Source of the DNA: Paracoccaceae bacterium
Lineage (GTDB): Bacteria; Pseudomonadota; Alphaproteobacteria; Rhodobacterales; Rhodobacteraceae
Direction: 5' to 3'
NCBI GenBank assembly: GCA_030066905.1
Contig: JASJAR010000011.1
Span: 46,480 to 110,479, forward strand
Length of the DNA: 64,000 nucleotides
Position numbers and translations under genes: made by a program
Notes under the pieces: model-generated
The model's input: the letters and a program-made list of their open reading frames with translations, nothing else
What the model was told of the DNA's origin: nothing
Database searches by the model: none
Part shown: positions 16,982-25,948 of the stretch, in pieces
How the letters are laid out: every line of letters starts with the position of its first letter
How positions within the stretch are numbered: position 1 is the first letter of the stretch

Positions 16982-17740
16982 ATGGAGCTACCCAAAACGC
17001 CGTCGCTCCGGCTGGAAGGCAGGCGCGCGCTGGTGACCGGAGCCTCTCGCGGCATCGGGCTTGGCTGCGCGGTGGCCCTCGCGGAGGCCGGCGCGGAGGT
17101 GGTGATGGCCGCACGCAGCGCCGACGCGCTGGAGGAGGCGGCCGATGCGCTCGCCGCGCGCGGGGCGAAGGTCAACGCCATCGCGATGGACGTCACCGAC
17201 CTCAGCGCGGTCGAAACCGTGATGCGCGACGAGGGTCCATTCGATATCTTGTGCAATTCGGCCGGCACGGCCCGCCACGGACCCGCGCTTCAGACCGATG
17301 AGGAGGATTACGACGCCGTTCTCGCCCTCAACGTCAAGGCGGCCTATTTCCTTGCCCAGGCCGCCGCCCGGCAGATGGTCGGCCGTGGCGGGTCGATCAT
17401 CCAGATCTCGTCCCAGATGGGCCACGTGGGCGGCATCGACCGGGCCGTCTATGCCGCCACCAAACACGCCGTCGAGGGGATGACGAAGTCGATGGCGATC
17501 GAATGGGGCGGCGAAAACATCCGCGTCAACACGATCTCTCCGACCTTCATCCGCACCCCGCTTACCGCCTCGACCTTCGCCGACCCCGAAAAGCGGGCCT
17601 GGATCGACGCGAAGATCAAACTGCCCCGGATCGGCGAGGTCGAGGATGTGATGGGGGCGGTGGTGTTTCTGGCCTCGGACGCTTCGGCGATGGTGACCGG
17701 TACCTCGATCCTGATCGACGGGGGGTGGACGGCGGGATGA
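16982..17740 (+). CDS. short-chain dehydrogenase/reductase
   Basis: This is a 252-residue classical SDR. The cofactor motif is TGASRGIG, the structural NSAG follows strand 4, and the catalytic triad is Ser (ISSQMGHVGG), Tyr and Lys (VYAATKHAVEG). The family's C-terminal VTGTSILIDGGWTAG is present. The N-terminal residue after the first strand (AARS) suggests NADP preference. The start at 16982 has a strong but close GGAGGAG. The stop overlaps the LacI gene by ATGA. It probably oxidises or reduces the pathway substrate of this cluster. Confidence 0.9.
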   Translation: MELPKTPSLRLEGRRALVTGASRGIGLGCAVALAEAGAEVVMAARSADALEEAADALAARGAKVNAIAMDVTDLSAVETVMRDEGPFDILCNSAGTARHGPALQTDEEDYDAVLALNVKAAYFLAQAAARQMVGRGGSIIQISSQMGHVGGIDRAVYAATKHAVEGMTKSMAIEWGGENIRVNTISPTFIRTPLTASTFADPEKRAWIDAKIKLPRIGEVEDVMGAVVFLASDASAMVTGTSILIDGGWTAG

Positions 17741-18747
17741 GCGTCCGCCGGGTGACCAGCCAGGACGTGGCCGAACATGCCGGCGTGTCGCAATCGGCTG
17801 TGAGCCGCGTCTTCACGCCGGGTGCTTCCGTGTCGAAGAAGATGGAGGCCAGGGTCAGGGCCTCGGCCGAGGCGCTGGGCTACCGCCCGAACGTGCTGGC
17901 GCGTTCGCTGATCACGGGGCGGTCGCGGATCATCGGGCTCGTGGTGGCTTATCTCGATAACCAGTTCTACCCCGAAGCGCTCGAACGCCTCAGCCGGGCG
18001 CTCCAGGCCGAGGGCTACCATGTGCTGGTGTTCATGAGCCGCGAGGGCGAGGATCTCGACGAGGTAATCCAGGAAATCCTCGACTACCAGGTCGACGGCA
18101 TTGTCGCCGCAAGCGTGTCGATGTCCGACGAGCTGGCCCGGCGCTGCCGGGCCGCTGGGAAGCCGGTGGTGCTCTTCAACCGGGGCCAGGAGGATGCGGG
18201 CCTCGCGCAGGTCACCTCCGCCAATCGCGCCGGCGGCCGGAAGGTCGCCGCGCATTTCGTCGCCGCCGGCCATAAGCGCATCGCCCATATCTCGGGCTGG
18301 GCCGGGTCGATGACCGGCCGGGACCGCGCAGCGGGCTTCGCCGAAGGGCTTAAGGCGGCGGGTGTGCCGCTTCTGGAGATCGTCGACGGGGAATACCGCT
18401 GGGAAAGGGCCGCCGAGGCCGCGCGCTGGCTGATGGCGGAGATCAAACCGGATGCGATCTTCGTCGGCAACGACGTGATGGCCTTTTCCGTGATGGACAC
18501 GTTGCGGTTCGAACTCGGTCTCCGGGTGCCCCAGGATGTCGCCGTCGTGGGCTACGACGACGTCGCCATGGCCGCCTGGCCGGCTTACGACCTCACCACC
18601 GTGCGCCAGCCCGCCGACCGGATGGTGCGCGCGACGGTCGAACTCCTGTTGGAGCGGATCGAGACGCCCTCCGCCGCTCCCCGCAGAATCGAAATCGATG
18701 GCCCGCTCGTCCGGCGCGGCTCCACAAGTGCAGAGGTCAAGGCATGA
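17737..18747 (+). CDS. LacI-family transcriptional regulator
   Basis: This 336-residue regulator has an N-terminal HTH (TSQDVAEHAGVSQSAVSRVF, hinge helix RPNVLARSLITGRS) and a periplasmic-binding-protein-like effector domain (IIGLVVAYLDNQFYPE, KRIAHISGWAGS, VVGYDDVAMAAW). It presumably represses the SDR operon until a pathway compound binds. It overlaps both neighbours by 4 bp, so it is embedded in the operon it likely controls. Confidence 0.93.
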   Translation: MSVRRVTSQDVAEHAGVSQSAVSRVFTPGASVSKKMEARVRASAEALGYRPNVLARSLITGRSRIIGLVVAYLDNQFYPEALERLSRALQAEGYHVLVFMSREGEDLDEVIQEILDYQVDGIVAASVSMSDELARRCRAAGKPVVLFNRGQEDAGLAQVTSANRAGGRKVAAHFVAAGHKRIAHISGWAGSMTGRDRAAGFAEGLKAAGVPLLEIVDGEYRWERAAEAARWLMAEIKPDAIFVGNDVMAFSVMDTLRFELGLRVPQDVAVVGYDDVAMAAWPAYDLTTVRQPADRMVRATVELLLERIETPSAAPRRIEIDGPLVRRGSTSAEVKA

Positions 18748-19703
18748 AGGCAGGCGACAACCGCTGGAAGGATTTCCCCGACTACATCCTCGGGATCACC
18801 AAGGAGATCTGGGAGGACCGGGGCCTCGCTCCGAAGATGAAGGAGTACTACCACCGCGATTGCGTGGTGCGCACGCCGGCCGGCGTGTCGGTGGGCGAGG
18901 CGGCGATGACGACGACGACGATTCATACGCTCAACGCCCTGCCCGACCGCCAGCTTCTCGGCGAGGACGTGATCTGGTCGGGCGATGTCGAGACGGGGAT
19001 GCTGTCGTCCCATCGGCTCTATTCTACGGCGACCCATCTCGGCGACGGCCCCTTCGGCCCGCCGACGGGCACGCGGCTGGCCTATCGCGGCATTGCCGAT
19101 TGCTACGCCAAAGACGGCCAGATCAGCGACGAATGGCTCGTGCGCGACAACGGCGCGGTGGTGCGCCAGATCGGATCCGACCCCGAAACCTGGGCGCGGC
19201 GCCTCGTCGAGGCCGGCAAGGCCGGCGCACCGCTGACGCCGGAAAACGACGTCGCCGGCCCCTATGGCGGGCGCGGCAACCACCACCCCGAAGGCGCCCG
19301 GCTCGCGGACCTCCTGAGCCGGATCATGGCCGGGGATTTCGCTGCGATTCCAGAGTGCTACGACCGTGCCGCGGAGCTCCACTATCCAGGCGGCGTCGAC
19401 GCGCGGGGCCCAGGCGGGGCCGACCGCCACTGGCTGCCCCTGCGGTCGGCCTTCCCCGATGCGGCCTTCGACATTCACCACGTGATTGGGCGCGACGATG
19501 CCGACATGCCGCCGCGCGCGGCGATCCGCTGGTCGCTCACCGGCGAGCATGGGGGCCCGGGTCCGTTCGGACCCCCGAGCGGGGCGAAGGTGCATGTGAT
19601 GGGCATCACCCATGCCGAATTCGGTCCCTGGGGGCTGCGGCGGGAGTGGACGCTCTATGACGAAGTGGCGGTTTGGACTCAGATTCTGATGCACAGCGGC
19701 TGA
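18744..19703 (+). CDS. SnoaL-like (NTF2-fold) protein, two-domain
   Basis: This 319-residue protein has two NTF2-like halves. The first has DYILGITKEIWEDRGL, the YYHRDCVVRTPAG strand and GIADCYAKDGQISDEWLVRD. The second starts around residue 190 with ARLADLLSRIMAGDFAAIPE and ends in MGITHAEFGPWGLRREWTLYDE. It resembles polyketide-cyclase-type SnoaL proteins. It is translationally coupled to LacI upstream, with the MetE-like gene 71 bp downstream. Confidence 0.8.
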   Translation: MKAGDNRWKDFPDYILGITKEIWEDRGLAPKMKEYYHRDCVVRTPAGVSVGEAAMTTTTIHTLNALPDRQLLGEDVIWSGDVETGMLSSHRLYSTATHLGDGPFGPPTGTRLAYRGIADCYAKDGQISDEWLVRDNGAVVRQIGSDPETWARRLVEAGKAGAPLTPENDVAGPYGGRGNHHPEGARLADLLSRIMAGDFAAIPECYDRAAELHYPGGVDARGPGGADRHWLPLRSAFPDAAFDIHHVIGRDDADMPPRAAIRWSLTGEHGGPGPFGPPSGAKVHVMGITHAEFGPWGLRREWTLYDEVAVWTQILMHSG

Positions 19704-19774
19704 CCGCTTGTGGGGCTGGCGGTCCCCGTGGCATGGGACTGGAAAGAAAGAAGAAACGGGACAGGAGAGCGGGC

Positions 19775-20905
19775 ATGTCGAAGATCGCTGCAACCCATGT
19801 GGGAAGCCTGCCGCGCAGCCAGGAGGTGGTGGACTTCATCTTCGCCCGGGAGCGGGGCGAGCCCTTCGATCAGGGCGAGTTCGATGCGGCGATGACGCGC
19901 GCGGTCGAAGAGACGGTGCGTCGTCAGGTCGATGCCGGGATCGATATCGTCTCCGACGGTGAGACCTCGAAGATCAGCTACGCGACCTATGTGAAAGACC
20001 GCTACACCGGCTTTGACGGCGACAGCCCGCGCAATGCGCCGGCGGACCTCAAGATGTTCCCTTCGTTTCTCGAACGGCTCGCCAATGACGGCGGCACACC
20101 GAAATACGCCCGCCCGATGTGCGTCGGCGAGGTCAAGTCGAAGGGGCAGGGCGAGTTGCAAAAGGACATCGACAACCTCAAGGCGGCGATGGCCGCCCAC
20201 GGCGCCCGACGCGGCTTCATGAACGCCGCCTCGCCCGGGGTGATCTCGCTGTTCTTGCAGAACGATTTCTACCCCAGCCGCGAGGCCTACCTCGCCGCTC
20301 TCGCCGATGCGATGCGCGAGGAATACCGCACCATCGTCAATGCCGGGCTCGATCTGCAACTCGACTGCCCCGATCTCGCGCTTTCGCGACACATGCTCTT
20401 CACCGATCTTTCGGACGAAGAGTTCGTGAAGGTCGCCGAGATGCATGTCGAGGCGCTGAACCACGCGCTCGCAGGCATCGACCCCGCCAAGGTCAGGGTC
20501 CATATCTGCTGGGGCAATTACGAGGGCCCCCATGTCTGCGACATCGATATGGGGAAGGTCATGCCGACCCTGATGAAGGCGAAGGCGAACTACGTGCTTT
20601 TCGAGACCTCGAACCCGCGCCACGCCCATGAATGGACGGTGTTCCGGGACCGTAAGGACGAGGTGCCGGGCGACAAGGTGCTGGTGCCCGGCGTCGTCGA
20701 TACCACGACGAACTTCGTCGAACATCCCGACCTTGTGGCCGAACGGCTCGGCCGGTTCGTTGCGATCTTCGGTGCCGAGCGCGTCGTTGCAGGCTCCGAT
20801 TGCGGCTTTGGCACCTTCGCCGGCTTCGGCGCGGTCGACCCCGAAATCGCCTGGGCCAAGCTCGCCACGCTCTCCGAGGGCGCCCGCCGGGCCTCGGCGA
20901 TCTGA
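19775..20905 (+). CDS. MetE C-domain-like zinc enzyme (cobalamin-independent methionine synthase II family)
   Basis: This 376-residue protein belongs to the UROD/MetE-C superfamily, which also contains epoxyalkane:coenzyme M transferases. It starts IAATHVGSLPRSQEVVDF. The likely zinc site uses H and C in VHICWGNYEGPH and a later cysteine in GSDCGFGTF. It lacks the N-terminal half of true MetE, so it is unlikely to be the housekeeping methionine synthase. Thiol alkylation, or alkyl transfer from the pathway substrate, is the family-based guess. The start at 19775 follows AGGAG. Confidence 0.85.
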   Translation: MSKIAATHVGSLPRSQEVVDFIFARERGEPFDQGEFDAAMTRAVEETVRRQVDAGIDIVSDGETSKISYATYVKDRYTGFDGDSPRNAPADLKMFPSFLERLANDGGTPKYARPMCVGEVKSKGQGELQKDIDNLKAAMAAHGARRGFMNAASPGVISLFLQNDFYPSREAYLAALADAMREEYRTIVNAGLDLQLDCPDLALSRHMLFTDLSDEEFVKVAEMHVEALNHALAGIDPAKVRVHICWGNYEGPHVCDIDMGKVMPTLMKAKANYVLFETSNPRHAHEWTVFRDRKDEVPGDKVLVPGVVDTTTNFVEHPDLVAERLGRFVAIFGAERVVAGSDCGFGTFAGFGAVDPEIAWAKLATLSEGARRASAI

Positions 20906-20907
20906 GA

Positions 20908-21615
20908 ATGCCCGAGCCGCTCCTCTTCCTGCCGGGGATGATGTGCGACGCACGGCTCTTCGCGCCGCAGATCGCGGCGTTTTCCGGCACCCGTGCGGTG
21001 CAGGTGGCGCCGATGACGGGCGAGACCGTCGAGGACATCGCCGCGAGCGTGATCGCCAACGCCCCGCCGCATTTCGCGCTTGCCGGGCTCTCGATGGGTG
21101 GGATCGTCGCGATGGAGGTGCTGCGTCAGGCACCCGATATGGTGACCCGGCTGGCCCTCCTCGACACCAACCCGATGGCGGAAACGCCCGAGGTCGCCGC
21201 CGCCCGCGAGCCCCAGATCGCGCTGGTGAAGGCCGGTCGGCTCGAAGACGTGATGCGCGACGAGATGAAGCCGCGCTATCTGGCCCCCGGGCCGAAGCGG
21301 ATCGAGGTTCTGAACGTGGTCATGGAGATGGCGAAATCGCTCGGTCCGGACCTGTTCGTCACCCAGTCCCGCGCCTTGATGCGCCGGCCCGACCAGCAGG
21401 AGACGCTGCGGACGGCCGATTGCCCGGTTCTGGTACTGGTGGGAAGCCACGACACCGTTTGCCCGGTCTCGCGGCACGAGTTCATGGCCTCGATCATCCC
21501 GAATGCGACGCTTGAGATCATCGAGGATGCGGGCCACCTGCCGACGCTCGAAAAGCCCGAGGAGACCACTGCCGCGCTGGACCGCTGGCTCCACGACCGG
21601 CTGCTGTTGAGCTAG
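20908..21615 (+). CDS. alpha/beta hydrolase
   Basis: This 235-residue hydrolase has the nucleophile elbow GLSMGG, an oxyanion region near LFLPGMMCD, an aspartate in VGSHDTVCPV and the terminal histidine in EDAGHLPTLEKPEE. It is a probable ester, thioester or C-C bond hydrolase. It starts 2 bp after the MetE-like stop and ends the catabolic operon, so it may release the end product. Beyond it lies a 426-bp gap filled with repeat elements. Confidence 0.88.
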   Translation: MPEPLLFLPGMMCDARLFAPQIAAFSGTRAVQVAPMTGETVEDIAASVIANAPPHFALAGLSMGGIVAMEVLRQAPDMVTRLALLDTNPMAETPEVAAAREPQIALVKAGRLEDVMRDEMKPRYLAPGPKRIEVLNVVMEMAKSLGPDLFVTQSRALMRRPDQQETLRTADCPVLVLVGSHDTVCPVSRHEFMASIIPNATLEIIEDAGHLPTLEKPEETTAALDRWLHDRLLLS

Positions 21616-21695
21616 GCGGCGTTGGTTCGAGGCGCGCCCGCGATCGGTTTTGGAGTTGAGCGGAGGATCGTCGCCCGGCTTCCATCGCACGAACA

Positions 21696-21778
21696 CCCGT
21701 CCCGGGCTTGACCCGGGACCTCGACGCGCTTTGCGCTTCTTGGGGTCGCGACCCTGGATCAGGTCCGGGACGTGGGTC
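21696..21778 (+). repeat. dispersed palindromic element, copy 5
   Basis: The left arm GTCCCGGGCTTGACCCGGGAC is perfect; the right arm is TGGATCAGGTCCGGGACG. It lies in the convergent gap 21616-22041 beside copy 6. No gene was found in this gap. Confidence 0.87.
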
Positions 21779-21782
21779 GTTA

Positions 21783-21912
21783 TTGGCCTTGAGCGGGCGT
21801 TTGGGTCTTCTTGCTCCGGTAGCCCTTGGCGAAACACGCCCCGGACCTGATCCGGGGCCTCGATCCACCGGAGTACCGAGCCTGTCGAGGTCCCGGGTCA
21901 AGCCCGGGACGT
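21783..21912 (-). repeat. dispersed palindromic element, copy 6 (long form)
   Basis: This is an inverted long copy: the tail (TTGGCCTTGAGCGG...AGCCCTTGGCGAAACACG), then CCCCGGACCTGATCCGGGG, then GTCCCGGGTCAAGCCCGGGAC. It is nearly identical to copies 3 and 10 and lies head-to-head with copy 5. Confidence 0.88.
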
Positions 21913-22041
21913 GGAGGGCAATGTGACCGGAGGAGCGGACAAACGAACGCCCGCTTCAGGCCAGAAAACATCCTGCCGCGATCGCTCTCAATACCGGGCG
22001 GACGCAACCGGAGCGCCGGGCATGTAGGAACGAGGAAGCGC

Positions 22042-23301
22042 CTATGCCGTCTTCTGAGCGCGCTGCGCCCGGGGCGTGTTCTGGTCGATGAAGTTGAGAA
22101 CGAGCGGGCGGATGTTGTTGCGCCAGGACTTGCCGGCGAAGATCCCGTAATGCCCCGCACCCGGCTCGAGATGGGCGGCCTTCTTGTCGGCCGGAAGCCC
22201 GGTCAGAAGGTCGAGGGCTGCAAGGCACTGACCCGGCGCCGAAATGTCGTCCTTCTCGCCCTCGACGACCTTCACCGCCACAGAGGTGATCTTCGAGATA
22301 TCCACCGGCACGCCGCCCACGGTGAAGGCGTTCTCGGCGATCTCGCGGCCCTTGAAGATGCGCTCGACGGTGGAGAGGTAGAACTCCGCCGTCATGTCCA
22401 TCACCGCGAGGTATTCGTCGTAAAACCGGTTGTGCTTGTCGAAGTCGTGGGCCTCGCCCTTGGCGACGGCGAAGACCTGATCGGCAAAGGCCGTGGTGTG
22501 CTTATCGGCATTCATCGACATGAACGAAGCAAGCTGGAGAAGGCCCGGATAGACCATCCGACCCGCACCGGCATATTTGAAGCCGACCCGCTGGATCACC
22601 AGTTCCTCGAGTTGCCCCATGGTCATGCGGCGGCCGAAATCGGTCACGTCCGTGGGGTTGGCGTCGGGGTCGATGGGCCCGCCGATCAGCGTCAGCGTGC
22701 GCGGCTGGGCCTTGGGGGCCTCGGCGGCGAGATAGGCAGCGGCGGCAAGCGCCAGGGGGGCCGGCTGGCAAATCGCGATGACGTTGGTGTTGGGGCCCAT
22801 ATGGCGCATGAAATCGACGAGGTACTCGGTGTAATCCTCGATATCGAACTTGCCGCGGGAGACGGGGATGTCGCGCGCGTTGTGCCAGTCGGTCACCCAG
22901 ACATCGGCGTCGGGCAGAAGGCTCTGGACGGTGGAGCGCAGGAGCGTGGCGTAGTGTCCCGACATCGGCGCGATCAGGAGGATTCGGCGGCGCTTCTCGC
23001 CGCGCCCGGCCACGTTGAAGCGGATGAGGTCGCCGAAGGGCCGCGCGATTTCGGTCTCGATTGTGACCACATGGTCGCGACCGTCGGCCCCGACGATCGT
23101 GTCGATCCCCCAGCCCGGCTTGACGACCATCCGCGCAAAGGCCCGCTCGGTCACCTCGCCCCAGGCCGCCAGCATCTGGAAGGCAGGGAAGGGATAAAGG
23201 CCGGTTGCGGGATAGGACCCCATGGCCAGCGCGGTCGCCCCCAACCACTGGTTGGTGTTCCGGATCGTCTCCATGAGATCGTATGTCGCCATGTACCGCA
23301 T
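22042..23301 (-). CDS. phaZ: intracellular polyhydroxyalkanoate depolymerase
   Basis: This 419-residue enzyme mobilises stored PHA by hydrolysing granule polyester. The family layout is intact: MATYDLMETIRNTNQW at the N-terminus, the WVTDWHNARDIPVS block, the nucleophile cysteine in VIAICQPAPLA, and the C-terminal histidine in EPGAGHYGIFAG. The start at 23301 is preceded by GGGAG at 7-8 nt. A start seven codons further upstream is less likely. It is divergent from phaC over 120 bp. This shared region holds a TGC-rich inverted repeat that may bind PhaR. Confidence 0.95.
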   Translation of the reverse strand: MRYMATYDLMETIRNTNQWLGATALAMGSYPATGLYPFPAFQMLAAWGEVTERAFARMVVKPGWGIDTIVGADGRDHVVTIETEIARPFGDLIRFNVAGRGEKRRRILLIAPMSGHYATLLRSTVQSLLPDADVWVTDWHNARDIPVSRGKFDIEDYTEYLVDFMRHMGPNTNVIAICQPAPLALAAAAYLAAEAPKAQPRTLTLIGGPIDPDANPTDVTDFGRRMTMGQLEELVIQRVGFKYAGAGRMVYPGLLQLASFMSMNADKHTTAFADQVFAVAKGEAHDFDKHNRFYDEYLAVMDMTAEFYLSTVERIFKGREIAENAFTVGGVPVDISKITSVAVKVVEGEKDDISAPGQCLAALDLLTGLPADKKAAHLEPGAGHYGIFAGKSWRNNIRPLVLNFIDQNTPRAQRAQKTA

Positions 23302-23375
23302 GAAGTGACTCCCAAAAGGCAAGCGGCCGGATAGATCGTCGCTTTGCCCCCCGAACCTGGCGACGTTACACTAGG

Positions 23376-23401
23376 GCAGCACGAACATGCTGCATGTGCA
23401 A
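23376..23401. promoter_or_regulatory. TGC-rich candidate PhaR site between phaZ and phaC
   Basis: GCAGCA-N6-TGCTGC (23376-23393) is followed by ATGTGCAA. The half-site ATGCTGC matches the phaP operator exactly. PhaR of related bacteria binds CTGC/GCAG repeats, so this may tie phaZ and phaC to granule content. Confidence 0.45.
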
Positions 23402-23421
23402 AGTAGAAGGAAAGCGCCGAT

Positions 23422-25224
23422 ATGACAACCGATCCCGTCGACACCGGTGCAAACCTCGAAAAACTGAACGCCAATCTCGCCAAAATCGAGGATCTGTCGC
23501 AGCGGCTGGTGGCGGCTGTGGCCAACAAGCGCGCGGTTCCCGCCTCGCTCCAGGGTCCGAGCCAGGACCTCTTCATGAAGGCGGCCGCCGCCTACATGGC
23601 CGAACTGATGGCGCATCCGTCGAAGATTCTCGAGCATCAGGTGACATATTGGGGCAAGGCGCTAAAGCACTACGTCGAGGCCCAGCAGCAACTGGCTCAC
23701 GGCAAGCTGAAACCGCCCCCCGACACCGGACCCCACGACAGGCGGTTTTCAGGCGAATTGTGGGACACCCATCCGTTCTTCAACTACCTCAAGCAGCAAT
23801 ACCTGTTCTCTGCCGAGGCGGTCTCGGCGGCGGTCGAGGACCTCGAGGGGCTCGAGCCCAAGGACAAAAAGCGGGTGGAGTATTTCAGCCGCCAGATCAT
23901 CGACATGTTCAGCCCGACGAATTTTCTCGGCACCAATCCCGAGGCGCTGGCCCGGGCGGTGGAAACCGATGGGCAAAGCCTCGTCGACGGGCTTGAGAAC
24001 CTCGTCCGCGACGTCGAGGCCAATCAGGGCGACATTCAGGTCACGCTGGCCGACAAGGACGCCTTCGTCGTCGGCGAGAACCTCGCGACCACCGAAGGCG
24101 CGGTCGTCTATCGCAACGAGCTTTTCGAGCTCATCCAGTACGCGCCGCTGACCGATCAGGTCCACAAGATCCCGCTGGTGATCTTTCCGCCCTGGATCAA
24201 CAAGTTCTACATTCTCGACCTCAAGCCGAAGAACAGCCTGATCCGCTGGATCGTCGAGCAGGGCTTCACGCTTTTCGTGGTGAGCTGGCGCAACCCCGAT
24301 CCGTCCTACCGCGCGGTGGGGATGGGGGATTACGTCGAAAAGGGCTACCTGCGCGCCATCGAGGAAATCAAGGCGATCACCGGCGAGCCCAAGGTCAACG
24401 CGGTGGGCTATTGCATTGCCGGAACGACCCTTTCGCTGACCCTGGCGCTGATGGAAAAGCGCCGCGACAAGTCGGTGAACTCGGCGACCTTCTTTACGAC
24501 GCTGACCGACTTCTCCGATCAGGGCGAGGTCGGGGTCTTTCTCAACGACGATTTCGTCGACGGGATCGAGCGGGAAACCGATGAGAAGGGCATTCTCGAC
24601 AGTTTCTTCATGTCGCGGACGTTCTCGTTCCTGCGCTCGAACGACCTGATCTACCAGCCCGCGATCCGGTCTTACATGATGGGCGAGGCGCCCCCCGCTT
24701 TCGACCTGCTCTACTGGAACGGGGACTCGACGAACCTTCCCGCCTCGATGGCGATGGAGTATCTCCGCGGCCTCTGCCAGCGCGACGAGTTCGCCACCTC
24801 GGGCTTTCCGCTCCTCGGCGAGCGGTTGCAGATCAAGGACGTAAAGGTCCCGCTCTGCGCCATCGCCTGCGAGACCGACCATATCGCGGCGTGGGGTGCG
24901 AGCTATGCCGGGATCCGCCAGATGGGGGCGCGGTCGAAGACGTTCATCCTTTCCCAATCGGGGCATATCGCGGGCATCGTGAACCCGCCGTCGAAGATGA
25001 AGTACGGTCACTACACCAACGAGGCCTGGCCATCGAACCCTGCCGAATGGCGCGCCGAGGCGGAGTTTCACGACGGCTCATGGTGGCCCCGCTGGGGGGC
25101 GTGGCTTGCGAAACGATCCGGCAAGAAGGTGGCCGCCCGCCAGCCCGGCGACGCCAGCCACCCTGTTCTGGCGCCCGCGCCGGGCACTTACGTAACCGAA
25201 AACCCCCACGACCGCGCGGCCTGA
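23422..25224 (+). CDS. phaC: class I polyhydroxyalkanoate synthase
   Basis: This 600-residue enzyme polymerises short-chain 3-hydroxyacyl-CoA on the granule surface. The lipase-like box is GYCIAG with the catalytic cysteine at residue 331. The conserved tryptophan-rich stretch (FPPWINKFYILDL), the aspartate region (ACETDHIAAW) and the terminal histidine (LSQSGHIAGIVNPP) follow in order. The length is typical for class I. AAGGAA lies 8-13 nt before the ATG. It is first in a phaC-phaP-phaR series and divergent from phaZ. Confidence 0.97.
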   Translation: MTTDPVDTGANLEKLNANLAKIEDLSQRLVAAVANKRAVPASLQGPSQDLFMKAAAAYMAELMAHPSKILEHQVTYWGKALKHYVEAQQQLAHGKLKPPPDTGPHDRRFSGELWDTHPFFNYLKQQYLFSAEAVSAAVEDLEGLEPKDKKRVEYFSRQIIDMFSPTNFLGTNPEALARAVETDGQSLVDGLENLVRDVEANQGDIQVTLADKDAFVVGENLATTEGAVVYRNELFELIQYAPLTDQVHKIPLVIFPPWINKFYILDLKPKNSLIRWIVEQGFTLFVVSWRNPDPSYRAVGMGDYVEKGYLRAIEEIKAITGEPKVNAVGYCIAGTTLSLTLALMEKRRDKSVNSATFFTTLTDFSDQGEVGVFLNDDFVDGIERETDEKGILDSFFMSRTFSFLRSNDLIYQPAIRSYMMGEAPPAFDLLYWNGDSTNLPASMAMEYLRGLCQRDEFATSGFPLLGERLQIKDVKVPLCAIACETDHIAAWGASYAGIRQMGARSKTFILSQSGHIAGIVNPPSKMKYGHYTNEAWPSNPAEWRAEAEFHDGSWWPRWGAWLAKRSGKKVAARQPGDASHPVLAPAPGTYVTENPHDRAA

Positions 25225-25232
25225 AATTTTTG

Positions 25233-25243
25233 CCGCAGTGCAG
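25233..25243. promoter_or_regulatory. secondary PhaR half-site upstream of phaP
   Basis: CCGC-AGT-GCAG differs by one base from the CTGC-N3-GCAG consensus. It is centred 28 bp upstream of the strong operator at 25258-25274. Confidence 0.4.
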
Positions 25244-25257
25244 AAAAACCACTTGCA

Positions 25258-25274
25258 ATGCTGCGGTGCAGCAT
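25258..25274. promoter_or_regulatory. PhaR operator in the phaP promoter
   Basis: This is a perfect interrupted palindrome, ATGCTGC-GGT-GCAGCAT. Its core CTGC-N3-GCAG fits the motif reported for PhaR of Rhodobacter. It sits between a -35-like TTGCAA (25253-25258) and a -10-like CATATA (25276-25281). Bound PhaR would therefore block RNA polymerase until polymer titrates it away. Confidence 0.72.
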
Positions 25275-25337
25275 CCATATATGCCTAGGAAAGACAGCGG
25301 CCCGAAGCCGCTTTCGTCGAAACCAAGGAGAAAGCAA

Positions 25338-25790
25338 ATGGCTGCGAAAACCCAAGACTACACCAAGATGATGAAAGACATGATGGGCGCATTCCCGGTC
25401 GACATGACCGCCATGCAGGACGCCTTCAAAACCCAGGCCGCCTTCGCCGACAAACTGTCGAAAGTCGCTCTGGAAGCCGCTGAGAAATCGACCGAGATTT
25501 CCGCGAAGTGGACGAAGGACACCATCGGCAAGCTCGGCGTCGTGACGAACGCGAAAGACGACGTCACAGACTACACCAAGGCGATGACCGATTTCGCATC
25601 GGCCCAGGCCGAGATGTCGTCCGAATCGATGGCTGCCTTCGCCGAGGTTGCCAAGAAGGTGCAGATGGAAACCGTCGAACTGATGCTCGCCGCCGGCAAG
25701 GACATGTCGGAAGACGCGACCGCCGCCGTGAAGAAGGCGACCGCTGACGTGACCGCTGCCGCGAAAAAAGCCACCGCGGCTGCGAAGTAA
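25338..25790 (+). CDS. phaP: phasin (PHA granule-associated protein)
   Basis: This 150-residue amphipathic, almost wholly helical protein coats PHA granules. It has the phasin pattern (DYTKMMKDMMGAFPVDMTAMQDAFK, then FADKLSKVALEAAEKSTEISAKW) and an alanine/lysine-rich C-terminus (AAVKKATADVTAAAKKATAAAK) similar to PhaF-type tails. The ribosome site AAGGAG lies 8 nt before the start. The promoter carries a strong PhaR operator, and a clear terminator follows at 25843-25870, so it is its own highly expressed unit. Confidence 0.95.
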   Translation: MAAKTQDYTKMMKDMMGAFPVDMTAMQDAFKTQAAFADKLSKVALEAAEKSTEISAKWTKDTIGKLGVVTNAKDDVTDYTKAMTDFASAQAEMSSESMAAFAEVAKKVQMETVELMLAAGKDMSEDATAAVKKATADVTAAAKKATAAAK

Positions 25791-25842
25791 CACAGAGGTT
25801 CTTTCATCTCCGGACACCTCCCTGCCGGGATGAATTCGACTG

Positions 25843-25870
25843 GCGGGCCCTCGGGCCCGCCATTTTTTCT
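25843..25870 (+). terminator. rho-independent terminator of phaP
   Basis: A 9-bp G+C-rich stem (TGGCGGGCC / GGCCCGCCA) with a CTCG loop is followed by TTTTTT. It lies 53 bp after the phaP stop codon. Confidence 0.92.
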
Positions 25871-25948
25871 TGCACCTGCCAAAAACCACGGCTTTTCAAA
25901 GCGGTTTCCGGCGCTTAAGGTTTTCTGCACCGCCGCAGGGAGGGCGCC

